The position numbers were made by a program, and so were the translations under genes. The notes under the pieces were generated by a model. That model had not been told where the DNA came from and did not search any database. It saw nothing but the letters and a program-made list of their open reading frames with translations. A stretch of DNA of 64,000 nt. Origin: Chersky-840 sp963794615 (lineage in GTDB: Bacteria > Actinomycetota > Acidimicrobiia > Acidimicrobiales > UBA8190). Below, in pieces: positions 49,167-58,421 of this stretch (its first letter is position 1; each line of letters begins with the position of its first letter). The stretch covers positions 1 to 64,000 of the forward strand of contig CAWCEP010000012.1 in assembly GCA_963794615.1 (NCBI GenBank), written 5' to 3'.

Positions 49167-49814
49167 TCAGGGCCCCTCCACCGGCGATCGGTCGAGGCCC
49201 AAGAGCTCGAGGGTGGTGGCGCCTTGGCGCAGGGCGCTGAACATTCGTTCTTCCTTCTCGACGCGGGCCCGGCCGGCCCGGAGCACGTCGTCGATCTCGG
49301 CGGCGCGCACCACGGCGACGCCGTCGGCGTCCCCGACGAGCCAGTCCCCCGCCGCCACCGACACCCCGCCGACGTCGGCGGGGACCCCCACCGTGCCGGG
49401 GCGGTTCTTCGAAGCACCCCGCAACGCCACGGTGGCGGAGAAGACGGGGAAGCCGTGGGCCTCGAGCGCACTGGCATCGCGCACACCACCGTCGATCACG
49501 AGCCCGGCGAGACGGCGCGTCTGCGCCGCCGTGGTGAGGACCTCACCCCAGTACCCGAACTCGTCCTCGTCCCCCACGTCCACCGCCAGCGCCGTGCCGG
49601 GGGGCGCGCTCGCCACCGCCACGTGGATGGCGAGGTTGTCGCCGGGGGTGCACCGCACCGGAAACGCCGGTGCCGCCAGGCGGGCGCCGGGCCACGCCGC
49701 GCTGATCCGGGCCCGCATGACCCGGCCCCCCGACTCCCCCACCGTGGCCGCGCCCAGGGTCATGAGCTCGGTGATGCGGTCGGCGTCGGTCGCAGATTCT
49801 TCGCGGTCTGACAT
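49167..49814 (-). CDS. RraA-like / 4-hydroxy-4-methyl-2-oxoglutarate aldolase family
   Basis: A 215-residue RraA-fold protein: GAATVGESGGRVMRARISAAWPGARLAAPAFPVRCTPGDNLAIHVAVASAPPG, then GYWGEVLTTAAQTRRLAGLVIDGGVRDASALEAHGFPVFSATVALRGASKN, with the G-x-x-x and R-D residues used for divalent metal and pyruvate binding, and VAAGDWLVGDADGVAVVRAAEIDDVL. Class II aldolase activity on 2-oxoacids or oxaloacetate decarboxylation is likely. With the facing hydroxyacid dehydrogenase it may be part of 2-oxoacid metabolism. Confidence 0.88.
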   Translation of the reverse strand: MSDREESATDADRITELMTLGAATVGESGGRVMRARISAAWPGARLAAPAFPVRCTPGDNLAIHVAVASAPPGTALAVDVGDEDEFGYWGEVLTTAAQTRRLAGLVIDGGVRDASALEAHGFPVFSATVALRGASKNRPGTVGVPADVGGVSVAAGDWLVGDADGVAVVRAAEIDDVLRAGRARVEKEERMFSALRQGATTLELLGLDRSPVEGP

Positions 49815-49921
49815 GGGCGCTGTGCTCTCGATGTCTGGGATGGAGGTGTCGGTACCGGAGGCGAGCGTAGCGAGCCGACCGAGCCGTGAGCGACCCCGCC
49901 GTCAACTGCCTCGGCGCCCAC

Positions 49922-50806
49922 TCACCGACGCTCGACGGCGGCGGCCACCACCATCATCGCCTCGAGCTGTTCCACGTAATGCGCCCGCGAGTCGTGGCGG
50001 AAACGGAGCGCCAACGCGGTGGCTCCGATGTCGCCATAGGCACGCACCGCCGCCGCCGCCGCGCGGGGGTCACCGACGGGATCGAGGGGAGGCTCGGGGG
50101 CGAGCACGACCTCGAGCGGCGTCTCACGCGCCGCGAGCGTGGCGGCGTCGACGCCACCGAGCAGGTCGCGCAGCTCGTCGAGCGACAACCCGAAGGGGAT
50201 CCACCCGTCACCGAGCTCGACGGCGCGCCGCAGCGACCGGCGGGAACGGCCCCCCACCCAGATGGGGACGTGGGACTGCACGCCACTGGGCTCGACGACG
50301 AAGCCCTCGTACTCGAAGTGCGTGCCCGAGTACCGGGGCACTCGCTCGGAGAACGAGGCCCGGATGGCGCGCAGCGCATCGTCGGCGCGCGCGCCGCGGC
50401 GGGCGAAGGGCACACCCAGGAGCTCGAACTCGGGTTGGAGCGACCCCACACCGACACCGAGGATGACCCGTCCGCCGCTGGCCACGTCCAGGGTGCCGTA
50501 GCGCTTGACCACCTCGAGCGGGTGGTGGTAGCCGAGCACGAGCACGTGGGTGAGCAGACCGATGGTCTCGGTCGACGCCGCGACGTAGCTCAAGGTGGCG
50601 ACGGGGTCCCAGTACCGTCCGCCACGGGTGGCGGCGGTCGGCTCGGGAATCACGACGTGCTCGGGACACGACACCCACCGGTACCCGAGGACCTCGGCGG
50701 CGCGGGCGACCTCGACGATGTCGTCGATCCCTCCGTGGCGCTCCCAGGCGGGGGGATCGAACCGGGGATTCAGGTTCACCACCGGCGTCACGATGCCGAG
50801 ATCCAC
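49922..50806 (-). CDS. LLM class F420-dependent oxidoreductase
   Basis: A 294-residue luciferase-like oxidoreductase of the Rv2161c-type group. Motifs are LGIVTPVVNLNPRFDPPAWERHGGIDDIVEVARAAEVLGYRWVSCPEHVVIP, YVAASTETIGLLTHVLVLGYHHPLEVVKRYGTLDVASGGRVILGVGVGSLQPEFELLGVPFARRGARADDALRAIRA and VPIWVGGRSRRSLRRAVELGDGWIPFG. It is the second F420-type enzyme in the window. Substrate unknown. Upstream is the TauE-type permease on the same strand, 54 bases away. Confidence 0.9.
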   Translation of the reverse strand: MDLGIVTPVVNLNPRFDPPAWERHGGIDDIVEVARAAEVLGYRWVSCPEHVVIPEPTAATRGGRYWDPVATLSYVAASTETIGLLTHVLVLGYHHPLEVVKRYGTLDVASGGRVILGVGVGSLQPEFELLGVPFARRGARADDALRAIRASFSERVPRYSGTHFEYEGFVVEPSGVQSHVPIWVGGRSRRSLRRAVELGDGWIPFGLSLDELRDLLGGVDAATLAARETPLEVVLAPEPPLDPVGDPRAAAAAVRAYGDIGATALALRFRHDSRAHYVEQLEAMMVVAAAVERR

Positions 50807-50860
50807 CGGTGCCCTCCTCCTCCCCGGATACGCGACGCCGGCCCCATACCCTGGACGCGA

Positions 50861-51610
50861 TCAGACGAGCAGGGCAATGGCGGCCACCACGCCCACCACC
50901 ACGATGATGCCCCGCAACAGCGGCGCCGGCAGCCGGCGCCCGAGCACCCCACCGACCTGGCCACCGACGACCGAACCGGCCGCCAGGAGACCGGCGGCCT
51001 CCCACGACACGTGGGCGAAGGCCACGAACACGATGCCGGCCACACCGTTGACCAAGAAGGCGAGGACGTTCTTGGTGGCATTGAGCTTCTGGAGGTGGTC
51101 CCGCAGGAAGATGCCGAGCAGGGCCAGGAGGATCACGCCCTGGGCGGCACCGAAGTACCCCCCGTACACGCCGGTGAGGAAGACGGACCCGAACAACGCC
51201 GGTCCACCGTGGACACGACGGTCCGTGCGCTGCGCCAGTCGTGCCGACAGGCGCGGCTGCAGGGCCACCAGGGCACAGGCCACCAGGATGAGCACGGGGA
51301 CCACGTGGCGGAAGACGCTTCCGGGCAGGGCCAGGAGCAAGACGGCCCCGACGATGCCTCCCGACACCGAGGCGAGGCCCAGCACGGCCAGCCGGGGCCG
51401 TTGCCCGCGCAACTCCGACCGGTACGCGACGGCGCCGCTGAGCGAGCCGGGCACGAGGCCGATGGTGTTGCTGATGTTGGCCACGATGGGCGTGAACCCG
51501 AATGCCAGCAGGGTGGGAAAGGTGATCAGTGAGCCCGAGCCGACGATGGTGTTGACGGTGCCCGCCACCAGCCCGACGCCGACGATGGCGAGGGCTTCGA
51601 GCACGGACAT
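50861..51610 (-). CDS. TauE/SafE-family permease
   Basis: A 249-residue membrane protein with about eight membrane segments in two repeats. Landmarks are GLVAGTVNTIVGSGSLITFPTLLAFGFTPIVANISNTIGLVPGSLSGAVAYRSEL and GVYGGYFGAAQGVILLALLGIFLRDHLQKLNATKNVLAFLVNGVAGIVFVA, both typical TauE/SafE motifs. It probably exports sulfite, sulfoacetate or another organic anion. Specificity cannot be predicted. It is divergent from the KimA-like gene. Confidence 0.92.
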   Translation of the reverse strand: MSVLEALAIVGVGLVAGTVNTIVGSGSLITFPTLLAFGFTPIVANISNTIGLVPGSLSGAVAYRSELRGQRPRLAVLGLASVSGGIVGAVLLLALPGSVFRHVVPVLILVACALVALQPRLSARLAQRTDRRVHGGPALFGSVFLTGVYGGYFGAAQGVILLALLGIFLRDHLQKLNATKNVLAFLVNGVAGIVFVAFAHVSWEAAGLLAAGSVVGGQVGGVLGRRLPAPLLRGIIVVVGVVAAIALLV

Positions 51611-51691
51611 GGAGAGGGTCTACCGGAGTGGCCGGGGTGGCTCAACACCGCGCCCGGCCCGGGCGGCCCGCGGCGACGAAGATCCGACACC

Positions 51692-53569
51692 GTGACCGAC
51701 TCGCCACCCCGCCGGAGCGTCACGGCCGGATCGATCTGGCGCGTCCTGGTGGGGCGGCCCCTGCTCTCGAGCGAGAAGGCCCACGAGCAGATCACCCCGG
51801 TGCAGGGTCTGTCGGCATTGTCGCTCGACGCACTGACGTCGGTGGCCTACGGGCCCGAGGCCATCCTCGTGGTGCTGGCGGTGGCGGGGGTGGGCGCCCT
51901 CCACCTCATCCTGCCCATCACCGCGGCGATCGTGGTGTTGCTCGCCATTCTCGTCCTCTCCTATCGCCAGGTGATCGACGCCTATCCCTCGGGCGGAGGC
52001 GCCTACGCGGTGTCACGGGCCAATCTCGGCACCAACGCCAGCCATGTCGCCGCCGCGTCGCTCATCGTCGACTACACGCTCACGGTGGCGGTGTCGATCG
52101 CGGCCGGGGTGGGCCAGCTCACCTCGGCCTTTCCGGGACTGACCTCGGCCACGGTGCCCATGTGCCTGGGCTTCCTGGCACTGCTCACCGTGCTCAACCT
52201 GCGCGGTCTGGGCGACACGGCGCGCGCCTTCCTGCTGCCGACGATGATCTTCATCGTCGGCGTCCTCGGCATCATCGTCGTCGGCCTCGTCCACCCCCTG
52301 GCCCTGCACGCGCCACCACTCGGACACCCGACGGCGGCCACCCACGGGCTCGAGGCCGTCGGGATCGTGTTGGTCCTGCGGGCCTTCGCGGCCGGGTGCA
52401 GCGCGCTCACGGGGGTGGAGGCCATCGCCAACGGGGTGCCACTGTTCCGCCCGCCACGACAACTCCGGGCCAAGCGGACCGAAGCCCTGCTGGGACTGAT
52501 CCTCGGCGCCATGCTCGTGGGCCTCGCCACCTTGGCGGTGCGGTTCCACATCCAACCCCGAAGTGGCCAGACCGCCCTCAGCCAGATCATGGGGGAAGCC
52601 GTCGGCCGACACGTCGCCTACTACGTCGTATCCCTGGCCATCACCATCGCCCTCGCCCTGGCGGCCAACACGTCATTCGGGGGGCTCCCCGTCCTCGCCA
52701 GCCTGCTGGCCCGGGACCACTTCCTCCCGCACATCTTCACGGTGCGCGGCGACCGCCAGAACTTCAGTACCGGCATCGTCGCCCTGGCCTTGTTCTCGGC
52801 CGTCCTCCTCGTGACCGTCAACGGCGCCACCCAGCGGCTGATCCCCATGTTCGCCATCGGTGTCTTCACCGGGTTCACGCTGTCGCAGATCGGTCTCGTG
52901 GTCCATTGGTACCGGACACGACCGCCGCGCTGGCGCCGTCGGGCCACCGTCAACGCCGTGGGTGCCGCGGCCACGGCCCTGTCGACGGTCATCTTCCTCG
53001 TCACCAAGTTCACGGCCGGGGGATGGGTCGTCGTCGTCTCGGTCGTCGTGTTCATCACCTTGTTCCGCCGCATCCACCGGTACTACCAGCGAGCAGCGCA
53101 ACTCCTCGGGCTCGGCGCCATCCCGCCGAAACCGCGCCCGAGCGCGGGGGCGTTGGTGATCGTCCCCGTCACCAACATCTCGCGCCTGACCGGGCGCGCC
53201 CTCAGCGAGGCCTTGTCCCTGTGCCCGGAGGTCGTCGCCGTCACCGTCGTGCTCAGTGACGGCGACGAAGAAGAGGCCGGCACGCTGAGCCGGCGGTGGG
53301 AGGAGTGGGATCCGGGGGTACCGCTGCGGGTCCTGCGTACCGACTATTCGTCGGTCGTCGACCCCATCGTCGCCTTCATCGACGAGGAACGAGCGAGGCG
53401 CGACGACCAGATCGTGGTGCTCATCCCCGTGGTCGTCCCCACGCACCTGCGGTACCGCGTGTTGCACAACCACATCGAGGTGTTGCTCTCGGCCGCGCTG
53501 CGAGGCCGCACCGACATCATCGTGGCGCGCGTGCCCATGGCGCTCGACCCCACCCCGCCCGATGGGTGA
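51692..53569 (+). CDS. kimA: KimA-type potassium:H+ symporter (APC superfamily)
   Basis: A 625-residue permease with about twelve membrane segments (50-480) and a soluble C-terminal domain. The N-terminal region (ALSLDALTSVAYGPEAILVVLAVAG, LSYRQVIDAYPSGGGAYAVSRANLG, DYTLTVAVSIAAGVGQLTSAFP) and the middle (GCSALTGVEAIANGVPLFRPP, NTSFGGLPVLASLLARDHFLPHIFTVRGDRQNFSTGI) follow Bacillus subtilis KimA (YdaO) closely. So does the C-terminal VIVPVTNISRLTGRALSEALSL...RWEEWDPGVPLRVLRTDYSSVVDPIVAFID. KimA imports potassium and is regulated by c-di-AMP. Start is a GTG. The family match is recalled, not searched. Confidence 0.82.
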   Translation: MTDSPPRRSVTAGSIWRVLVGRPLLSSEKAHEQITPVQGLSALSLDALTSVAYGPEAILVVLAVAGVGALHLILPITAAIVVLLAILVLSYRQVIDAYPSGGGAYAVSRANLGTNASHVAAASLIVDYTLTVAVSIAAGVGQLTSAFPGLTSATVPMCLGFLALLTVLNLRGLGDTARAFLLPTMIFIVGVLGIIVVGLVHPLALHAPPLGHPTAATHGLEAVGIVLVLRAFAAGCSALTGVEAIANGVPLFRPPRQLRAKRTEALLGLILGAMLVGLATLAVRFHIQPRSGQTALSQIMGEAVGRHVAYYVVSLAITIALALAANTSFGGLPVLASLLARDHFLPHIFTVRGDRQNFSTGIVALALFSAVLLVTVNGATQRLIPMFAIGVFTGFTLSQIGLVVHWYRTRPPRWRRRATVNAVGAAATALSTVIFLVTKFTAGGWVVVVSVVVFITLFRRIHRYYQRAAQLLGLGAIPPKPRPSAGALVIVPVTNISRLTGRALSEALSLCPEVVAVTVVLSDGDEEEAGTLSRRWEEWDPGVPLRVLRTDYSSVVDPIVAFIDEERARRDDQIVVLIPVVVPTHLRYRVLHNHIEVLLSAALRGRTDIIVARVPMALDPTPPDG

Positions 53570-53619
53570 GGGCCGTGAGGGTCCGGCCCCACCGGGCCCG
53601 GCTGTCAGAATGACCGCCG

Positions 53620-54213
53620 ATGCCTGACGCGGCGGGATCCGACGACACGGCGTCGGATCCCCCTGGCTCTCCCCCGCCACCTCCACCCCCCCCGCCAATG
53701 CCACCCGGCTACGGGCGGCCGGGTCCTGCTCCCCCCCTCTACGGAACGACCCCGTCGCGTTACGCCAACTACGGCGCCCGCGTGGGCGCCTGGCTCATCG
53801 ACTGGGTCATCACGAGCGTGGTCGGATCGTTGGTGCTGCTCCCGATCCACGCCGTGCACAAGGCGCCCTCGACGGTGAGCGGCGGATCATCGTCCCAACC
53901 TCTCCTCGGTGTCACCATCACGAACCAAGGTGCGATCCTGTTCGTCCTGTTGGTGATCATCTACACGACAGCGTGCACCGGGTCCTCGCGGGGCCAGACA
54001 CTCGGCATGATGGCGGTCCACGCCCGGGCCGTCGACGCCAACAGCGGTGCGCCCATCGGCTACGCGCGGGCGCTGGCGCGCGTCGTCGTCGAGTACCTGC
54101 TCTTCGCCGTGCTCATCGCGCCGTGGGTGCTCGACATGGTGCTTCCCTTGTGGGATCCGCGCCGGCAGACCTTGCACGACAAGATCACCACCACGGTGGT
54201 CATCAAGACGTAG
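53620..54213 (+). CDS. RDD-family membrane protein
   Basis: A 197-residue protein. The N-terminal 45 residues are Pro/Gly-rich with an uninterrupted proline run. The RDD domain (about 50-195) has YANYGARVGAWLIDWVITSVVGSLVLLPI, GQTLGMMAVHARAVDANSGAPIGYARALARVVVEYLLFAVLIAPWVLD and WDPRRQTLHDKITTTVVI, with the conserved Arg and Asp residues that name the family. There are three or four membrane segments. Function unknown, perhaps small-molecule or ion transport. Confidence 0.87.
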   Translation: MPDAAGSDDTASDPPGSPPPPPPPPPMPPGYGRPGPAPPLYGTTPSRYANYGARVGAWLIDWVITSVVGSLVLLPIHAVHKAPSTVSGGSSSQPLLGVTITNQGAILFVLLVIIYTTACTGSSRGQTLGMMAVHARAVDANSGAPIGYARALARVVVEYLLFAVLIAPWVLDMVLPLWDPRRQTLHDKITTTVVIKT

Positions 54214-54471
54214 GGAGCATTCCCCTGACGCGGGCTTGTGTTTCGCGTCGCGAGATGGTCGCCCCTCGCGTCGGGAGCGGGGCGGAGAGAGTCGACACCG
54301 TCGGGGTCGATCGGTAAGGTCGCCGCCGCATGGGCAGTCGTCGATTGCTTGCCCACCTCCCCGGAACCGTGAGCGTCATGCGCCGCGTCCACGCCACTCC
54401 GTGACGGGCGAGGGAGGGGCGAGCATTGGTGCACGAGCAACACGTGTGACGCAAGTTCACAGGGAGCTGCT

Positions 54472-55803
54472 GTGTTCAGCCTGATCCGATTCTCGGCGCC
54501 CCGCCATGCCGTGCACCACGACAAGCGCGGCGTCATCCGGCACCCCGCCACCAAGGTCGTGGCCGCCCCCTTGGTGACGGCGACGGCGGTGGCCATGGAC
54601 TTCGTCGACTCGACACCCCAGACGCAGGTCGCGGACTCGAGCGCCACCCAACCGACCGCTCCCCACGACCGGCTCTCCCCCCCGGCGGCCCCGACGACGT
54701 CGACCACGATCCCCGCCCCGCCCACCACGGTCGCGATCCCAGCGAGCACCACGAGCACCACCAGCACGGCGACGCACTTGTGGCCGACCAGCACCACCCC
54801 GGCGCCCCCGCACCGCTCGGCCCCGGCCAAGGTGGCCGTCCGGGCCCCGGCCAAGGCGCCCGCAAAAACAGCCGGGACCCCGCTCGGCTCGGCCATCGTC
54901 GGTCCGCACACCGCCAAGACGACCGAGCTGGGCGACTTCGCCGGCTCGGGTGACCCCGGGGCCCTGGCCGGTTTCGCCTCGATCACGGGCACCCATCCCG
55001 TGCTCGCCTCGGACTACCTCCTGCGGGCCAGTGGCTGGGACGGCATGGACGGCGCCGGCGGGAGCGAGGACTGGATGCTCGACCAGTGGCGCAACACCGG
55101 CTACCGCCTCGTGCTCGGCGTCCCCATCCTCCCGGGAGGCTCGGGCGGCACGCTCGCCGAAGGTGCGGCGGGCGCGTACAACCAGTACTTCACCATCCTC
55201 GCCCAGACCTTGGTCCACGACGGGGCCGCCAACGCCATCCTCCGGCTCGGGTGGGAGTTCAACGGCACGTGGTACCCGTGGAGCGTCGCCAGCAATGCCG
55301 ACGCCGCGAACTTCGCCCAGTTCTGGCGCCAGATCGTCACCACCATGCGCGCCATCCCGGGCCAGCAGTTCAAGTTCCTGTGGAATCCGAACGGGGGCGG
55401 CTCGTCGAGCTGGAATCTCGAGCTCGCCTATCCGGGCTCGGCGTACGTGGACTACATCGGCACCGACGTCTACGACGAGTACTGGGGCGGCTCCTTCACC
55501 CCGCAGGCCTCGTGGAGCAACGCCGTCACCCAGACCTGGGGGCTCAACTGGTTGACGACCTTCGCCGCCGCCCAGGGCCGACCCATCGCCATCCCGGAAT
55601 GGTCGGTCGACTACCGCACCGACGGGCACGGGCTCGGGGACGATCCCTACTTCATCAGCCAGTTCGCCAACTGGATCGCGCACAGCAACGTGGCCTTCAC
55701 GTGCATCTTCTCCTTCAACGACACGGCCGGCGGGCAGAACAACGACCTCACCGACGGCACCTTCCCGAACGCGCTAGCCGCCTTCCGGGCCGACTTCGGC
55801 TGA
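54472..55803 (+). CDS. secreted GH26-like glycoside hydrolase
   Basis: A 443-residue protein from a GTG with AGGGAG upstream. Residues about 25-42 are hydrophobic and may be a signal or anchor. Residues 45-150 are a Thr/Pro/Ala-rich linker. The catalytic TIM-barrel (about 155-443) resembles beta-mannanase GH26: LRLGWEFNGTWYPW with probable acid/base Glu262, NPNGGGSSSWNLELAYPGSAYVDYIGTDVYDEYW, and IAIPEWSVDYRTDG with probable nucleophile Glu376. It probably cleaves a beta-linked polysaccharide outside the cell; the exact substrate is not known. Confidence 0.82.
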   Translation: MFSLIRFSAPRHAVHHDKRGVIRHPATKVVAAPLVTATAVAMDFVDSTPQTQVADSSATQPTAPHDRLSPPAAPTTSTTIPAPPTTVAIPASTTSTTSTATHLWPTSTTPAPPHRSAPAKVAVRAPAKAPAKTAGTPLGSAIVGPHTAKTTELGDFAGSGDPGALAGFASITGTHPVLASDYLLRASGWDGMDGAGGSEDWMLDQWRNTGYRLVLGVPILPGGSGGTLAEGAAGAYNQYFTILAQTLVHDGAANAILRLGWEFNGTWYPWSVASNADAANFAQFWRQIVTTMRAIPGQQFKFLWNPNGGGSSSWNLELAYPGSAYVDYIGTDVYDEYWGGSFTPQASWSNAVTQTWGLNWLTTFAAAQGRPIAIPEWSVDYRTDGHGLGDDPYFISQFANWIAHSNVAFTCIFSFNDTAGGQNNDLTDGTFPNALAAFRADFG

Positions 55804-55816
55804 CAGGACCACGGCC

Positions 55817-56686
55817 GTGACCCTCGGACGCGACTCGCTCGTGTTGTGCTCGGGCACGGTGCCGCGCCACATCAGCTTCCGCGAACGACTGGGCGCCGCC
55901 GCCGACGCGGGCTTCGACGCCATCTCGTTGTGGGGACGCGACTACGCCCGCGCCCGCCACGACGGTCACAGCGACGCTGAGATGCGTTCCATGCTCGACG
56001 ACCACGGCCTCGTCGTGGCCGAGGTCGACCCGGCCTGGTGGTGGACGCCGGGCGCCGCCGACATCCACATCCCCGTCGAGCTCGACACCCTGGAGGTCTT
56101 CAGCCACGACGAGGACGACCTGCTGCGCATGGCCGCGGCCATGGGGGCCCGGTCGCTCAATGCCGCCGACGTCCTCGGAGGGACGTGGAGCATCGACGCT
56201 GCGGCCGAGGCCTTCGCCGCCCTGTGCGACCGCGCCGCCCGCCACGGCCTCCTCGTCCATCTGGAGTGGCTGGCGTGGTCACGGATCCCCGACGTGACGA
56301 CGGCATGGGCCGTCGTGCGGGGCGCGGACCGCCCCAACGGCGGCCTGAACGTCGATACGTGGCACTGCGCGCGCACGGGGACGACCCTCGACGAGCTGCG
56401 CGCCCTGCCGGGCGAGCGCGTGCTCGCCGTCCAGCTCTCGGACGCGCCGGCACGCACCGAGGAGAATCTGATCGAGGCCACCTTGCACGACCGGGCGCTC
56501 CCGGGGCGCGGCGAGCTCGATCTCACTGGCTACCTCGGCGCCCTGTGCGACATCGGCGTCGCGTGCCCCGTCGGCGTCGAGGTCTTCTCCGACGCCCTCC
56601 ACGACACCGGGGCGGCGGCGGCGGCCCGGGCCGCGGCCGACGCCACCCGAGTCGTACTCGGCGCGGCACAATGGGCCGCACCATGA
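55817..56686 (+). CDS. sugar phosphate isomerase/epimerase-like TIM-barrel protein
   Basis: A 289-residue AP-endonuclease-2-like TIM barrel: HISFRERLGAAADAGFDAISLWGRDYARA, MLDDHGLVVAEVDPAWWW, AARHGLLVHLEWLAWSRIPDVTTAWAVV, NGGLNVDTWHCARTGTTLDEL (metal-site Asp/His), VQLSDAP and LPGRGELDLTGYLGALCDIGVACPVGVEVFSD (terminal Glu). Such proteins are xylose isomerase-like isomerases or epimerases. Its stop overlaps the start of the Gfo/Idh/MocA gene (ATGA), a common partnership for sugar or inositol oxidation and isomerisation. Confidence 0.87.
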   Translation: MTLGRDSLVLCSGTVPRHISFRERLGAAADAGFDAISLWGRDYARARHDGHSDAEMRSMLDDHGLVVAEVDPAWWWTPGAADIHIPVELDTLEVFSHDEDDLLRMAAAMGARSLNAADVLGGTWSIDAAAEAFAALCDRAARHGLLVHLEWLAWSRIPDVTTAWAVVRGADRPNGGLNVDTWHCARTGTTLDELRALPGERVLAVQLSDAPARTEENLIEATLHDRALPGRGELDLTGYLGALCDIGVACPVGVEVFSDALHDTGAAAAARAAADATRVVLGAAQWAAP

Positions 56687-57813
56687 CCAACTCGACCGAG
56701 AGCCGCGCCCGGCGCGCTGGAATCGGCGCCGTCGTGGTCGGGACCGGTTTCGGGTGCTACTCCCACGTGCGGGCCCTGCGCCACGCCGGTTTCGACGTCA
56801 GGGCTCTGGTGGGTCGGGACCCGGAGAAGACGGCCGAGCGAGCTTCGATGTTCCAGGTGCCGATCGCCTGCGCCACCCTCGCCGACGCGCTAGCGCTCCC
56901 CGGCGTCGACGCCGTCACCATCGCCACGCCCCCCCACACCCATGCCGAGCTCGCCCTCGAGGCCATCGGGGCCGGAAGACACGTCCTGTGCGAGAAGCCC
57001 TTCGCTCGCGACACGGGCGAGGGGCGCAGCGTGCTGGGCGCGGCGCAGCGGGCCGGGATCGTGCACCTGTTGGGAACAGAATTCCGCTTCGACGCCGGAC
57101 AGGCGTTGCTCGCCGACGCGGTGCGGACCGACCGCATCGGCACCCCCCGGATCGCCACCTGGCTCATGCATGTGCCCATGCTCGCCGACCCCACGGCGGT
57201 GGTCCCGCCGTGGTGGGCCGACGCCGCTGCCGGCGGCGGATGGCTCGGCGCCCACGGGTCGCAGCTCATCGACCAGATCCGCGCCACCCTCGGCGACTTC
57301 TCCGGAGTGAGCGCGTCCCTGGTCCACGTCGTGGAGCGGCCCATGACCGCCGACGACGGGTTCGTCGTGCACTTCCGGCTCAGAAACGGCTGCGTCGGGG
57401 TGCTCCAGAGCACGGCCTCCGATCGGACCGTCGTCGTCGAGACCAGGGTGACGGGGTCCACCGGCACGGCCTGGATCGAAGGCGTAGGCGACAAGGTGAA
57501 GGTGGCCGATGCGTCGGGCGTGCACACGTTGCCGGTCCCCGACGAGCTGCGCGGTGAGCGGCCCCCTCCCCTGCCCGAGGGCTCGGTCACGACCACGTAC
57601 GAACAGATGACCACCTTCGGCGTCGAATACGGTCCCTACACGCGTCTGGCCGCCGCCTTTCGCGACAGGATCCTCGGCATCGAGCGGGCCGGACCGGACC
57701 CGGCCACCTTCGTCGACGGCGTCGCCCAGATGGCGGTGCTCGACGCCGCCCGCCGGTCGGCGAGCCGCGGCGGCGAATGGACCGACGTGGAGGAGACCGA
57801 CTCCTCCCCCTAG
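56683..57813 (+). CDS. Gfo/Idh/MocA-family oxidoreductase
   Basis: A 376-residue NAD(P)-dependent dehydrogenase. The Rossmann half has GIGAVVVGTGFGCYSHVRALRHAGFDVRALVGRDPEKTAERA and VDAVTIATPPHTHAELALEAIGAGRHVLCEKPFARD, with the EKP catalytic lysine motif. The C-terminal half has GGGWLGAHGSQLIDQIRATLGDFSGVSASL, the G-x-H-x-x-D-like substrate site. It forms an operon with the isomerase before it. Substrate probably a sugar, inositol or related polyol. Confidence 0.92.
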   Translation: MTNSTESRARRAGIGAVVVGTGFGCYSHVRALRHAGFDVRALVGRDPEKTAERASMFQVPIACATLADALALPGVDAVTIATPPHTHAELALEAIGAGRHVLCEKPFARDTGEGRSVLGAAQRAGIVHLLGTEFRFDAGQALLADAVRTDRIGTPRIATWLMHVPMLADPTAVVPPWWADAAAGGGWLGAHGSQLIDQIRATLGDFSGVSASLVHVVERPMTADDGFVVHFRLRNGCVGVLQSTASDRTVVVETRVTGSTGTAWIEGVGDKVKVADASGVHTLPVPDELRGERPPPLPEGSVTTTYEQMTTFGVEYGPYTRLAAAFRDRILGIERAGPDPATFVDGVAQMAVLDAARRSASRGGEWTDVEETDSSP

Positions 57814-58087
57814 CACCACTCGGGGCACGGGTCGCAGGTGGACCGCATCCGCGTCCCGACGCCGGCGTCGCAGTACCGTCCCAGCATGGCCGTGGCGCGG
57901 CTGGACGGATACGGACGAGGTCCGGTGCAACGCCGGGGACCTCCGTCGGGTTCGTGGGTCCGTGACGGTCGGTGCCACGGACAGTGACTCCTTCAAGTTC
58001 GCCCCGGCTCGTGACGACACTTCTGGCCATGGCCGGCGGCGGGCTCACACGTGCAGGTCGGGTCCGGCCCTTCGAGGAGGTCGACCC

Positions 58088-58330
58088 GTGAGCATCGTGG
58101 ACGCCGTCACGGCCAAACAGTCCGGGACGGTGACGACCTCCGATGCCGGCATGAAGGTCGCCGTCCGCAACCGCTATCTCGGAACCTGGAGCGCGGGCTT
58201 CGAAGTGGTGGCGACCCATCTCGACGGGTACTCGATCCGACGCATCTCCGACGGCGCGGTGCTCCCCGAGGTCATCCCTTTCAGCGACGTCCGCGAGCCG
58301 TGGGGGCCTCCCACCGACGGGACGAGCTGA
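58088..58330 (+). CDS. small conserved-looking protein of unknown function
   Basis: An 80-residue protein from a GTG with GGAGG seven bases upstream. After a Thr/Ser-rich start, the region AVRNRYLGTWSAGFEVVATHLDGYSIRRISDGAVLPEVIPFSDVREPW looks like a single small beta-domain with a conserved-type hydrophobic pattern. No family recognised. The 274 bases before it, after the oxidoreductase, show nothing else. Confidence 0.55.
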   Translation: MSIVDAVTAKQSGTVTTSDAGMKVAVRNRYLGTWSAGFEVVATHLDGYSIRRISDGAVLPEVIPFSDVREPWGPPTDGTS

Positions 58331-58384
58331 CTCGGGGCACACCCCCGGGGTCCGGGCCACCTACTCCGGGGACCGTTATACTGC

Positions 58385-58414
58385 TTGACGGTATATCGGC
58401 TACCGGAATAGAGT
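58385..58414 (+). promoter_or_regulatory. candidate promoter with TATATCGG spacer motif
   Basis: TTGACG (-35, 58385-58390) and TAGAGT (-10, 58409-58414) are 18 bases apart. The -10 is seven bases before the ATG at 58422, suggesting a leaderless transcript. TATATCGG sits in the spacer. Its reverse complement CCGATATA occurs just before the PadR start (59651-59658), so it may be a PadR site. Inference from sequence only. Confidence 0.4.
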
Positions 58415-58421
58415 GGCCGGC

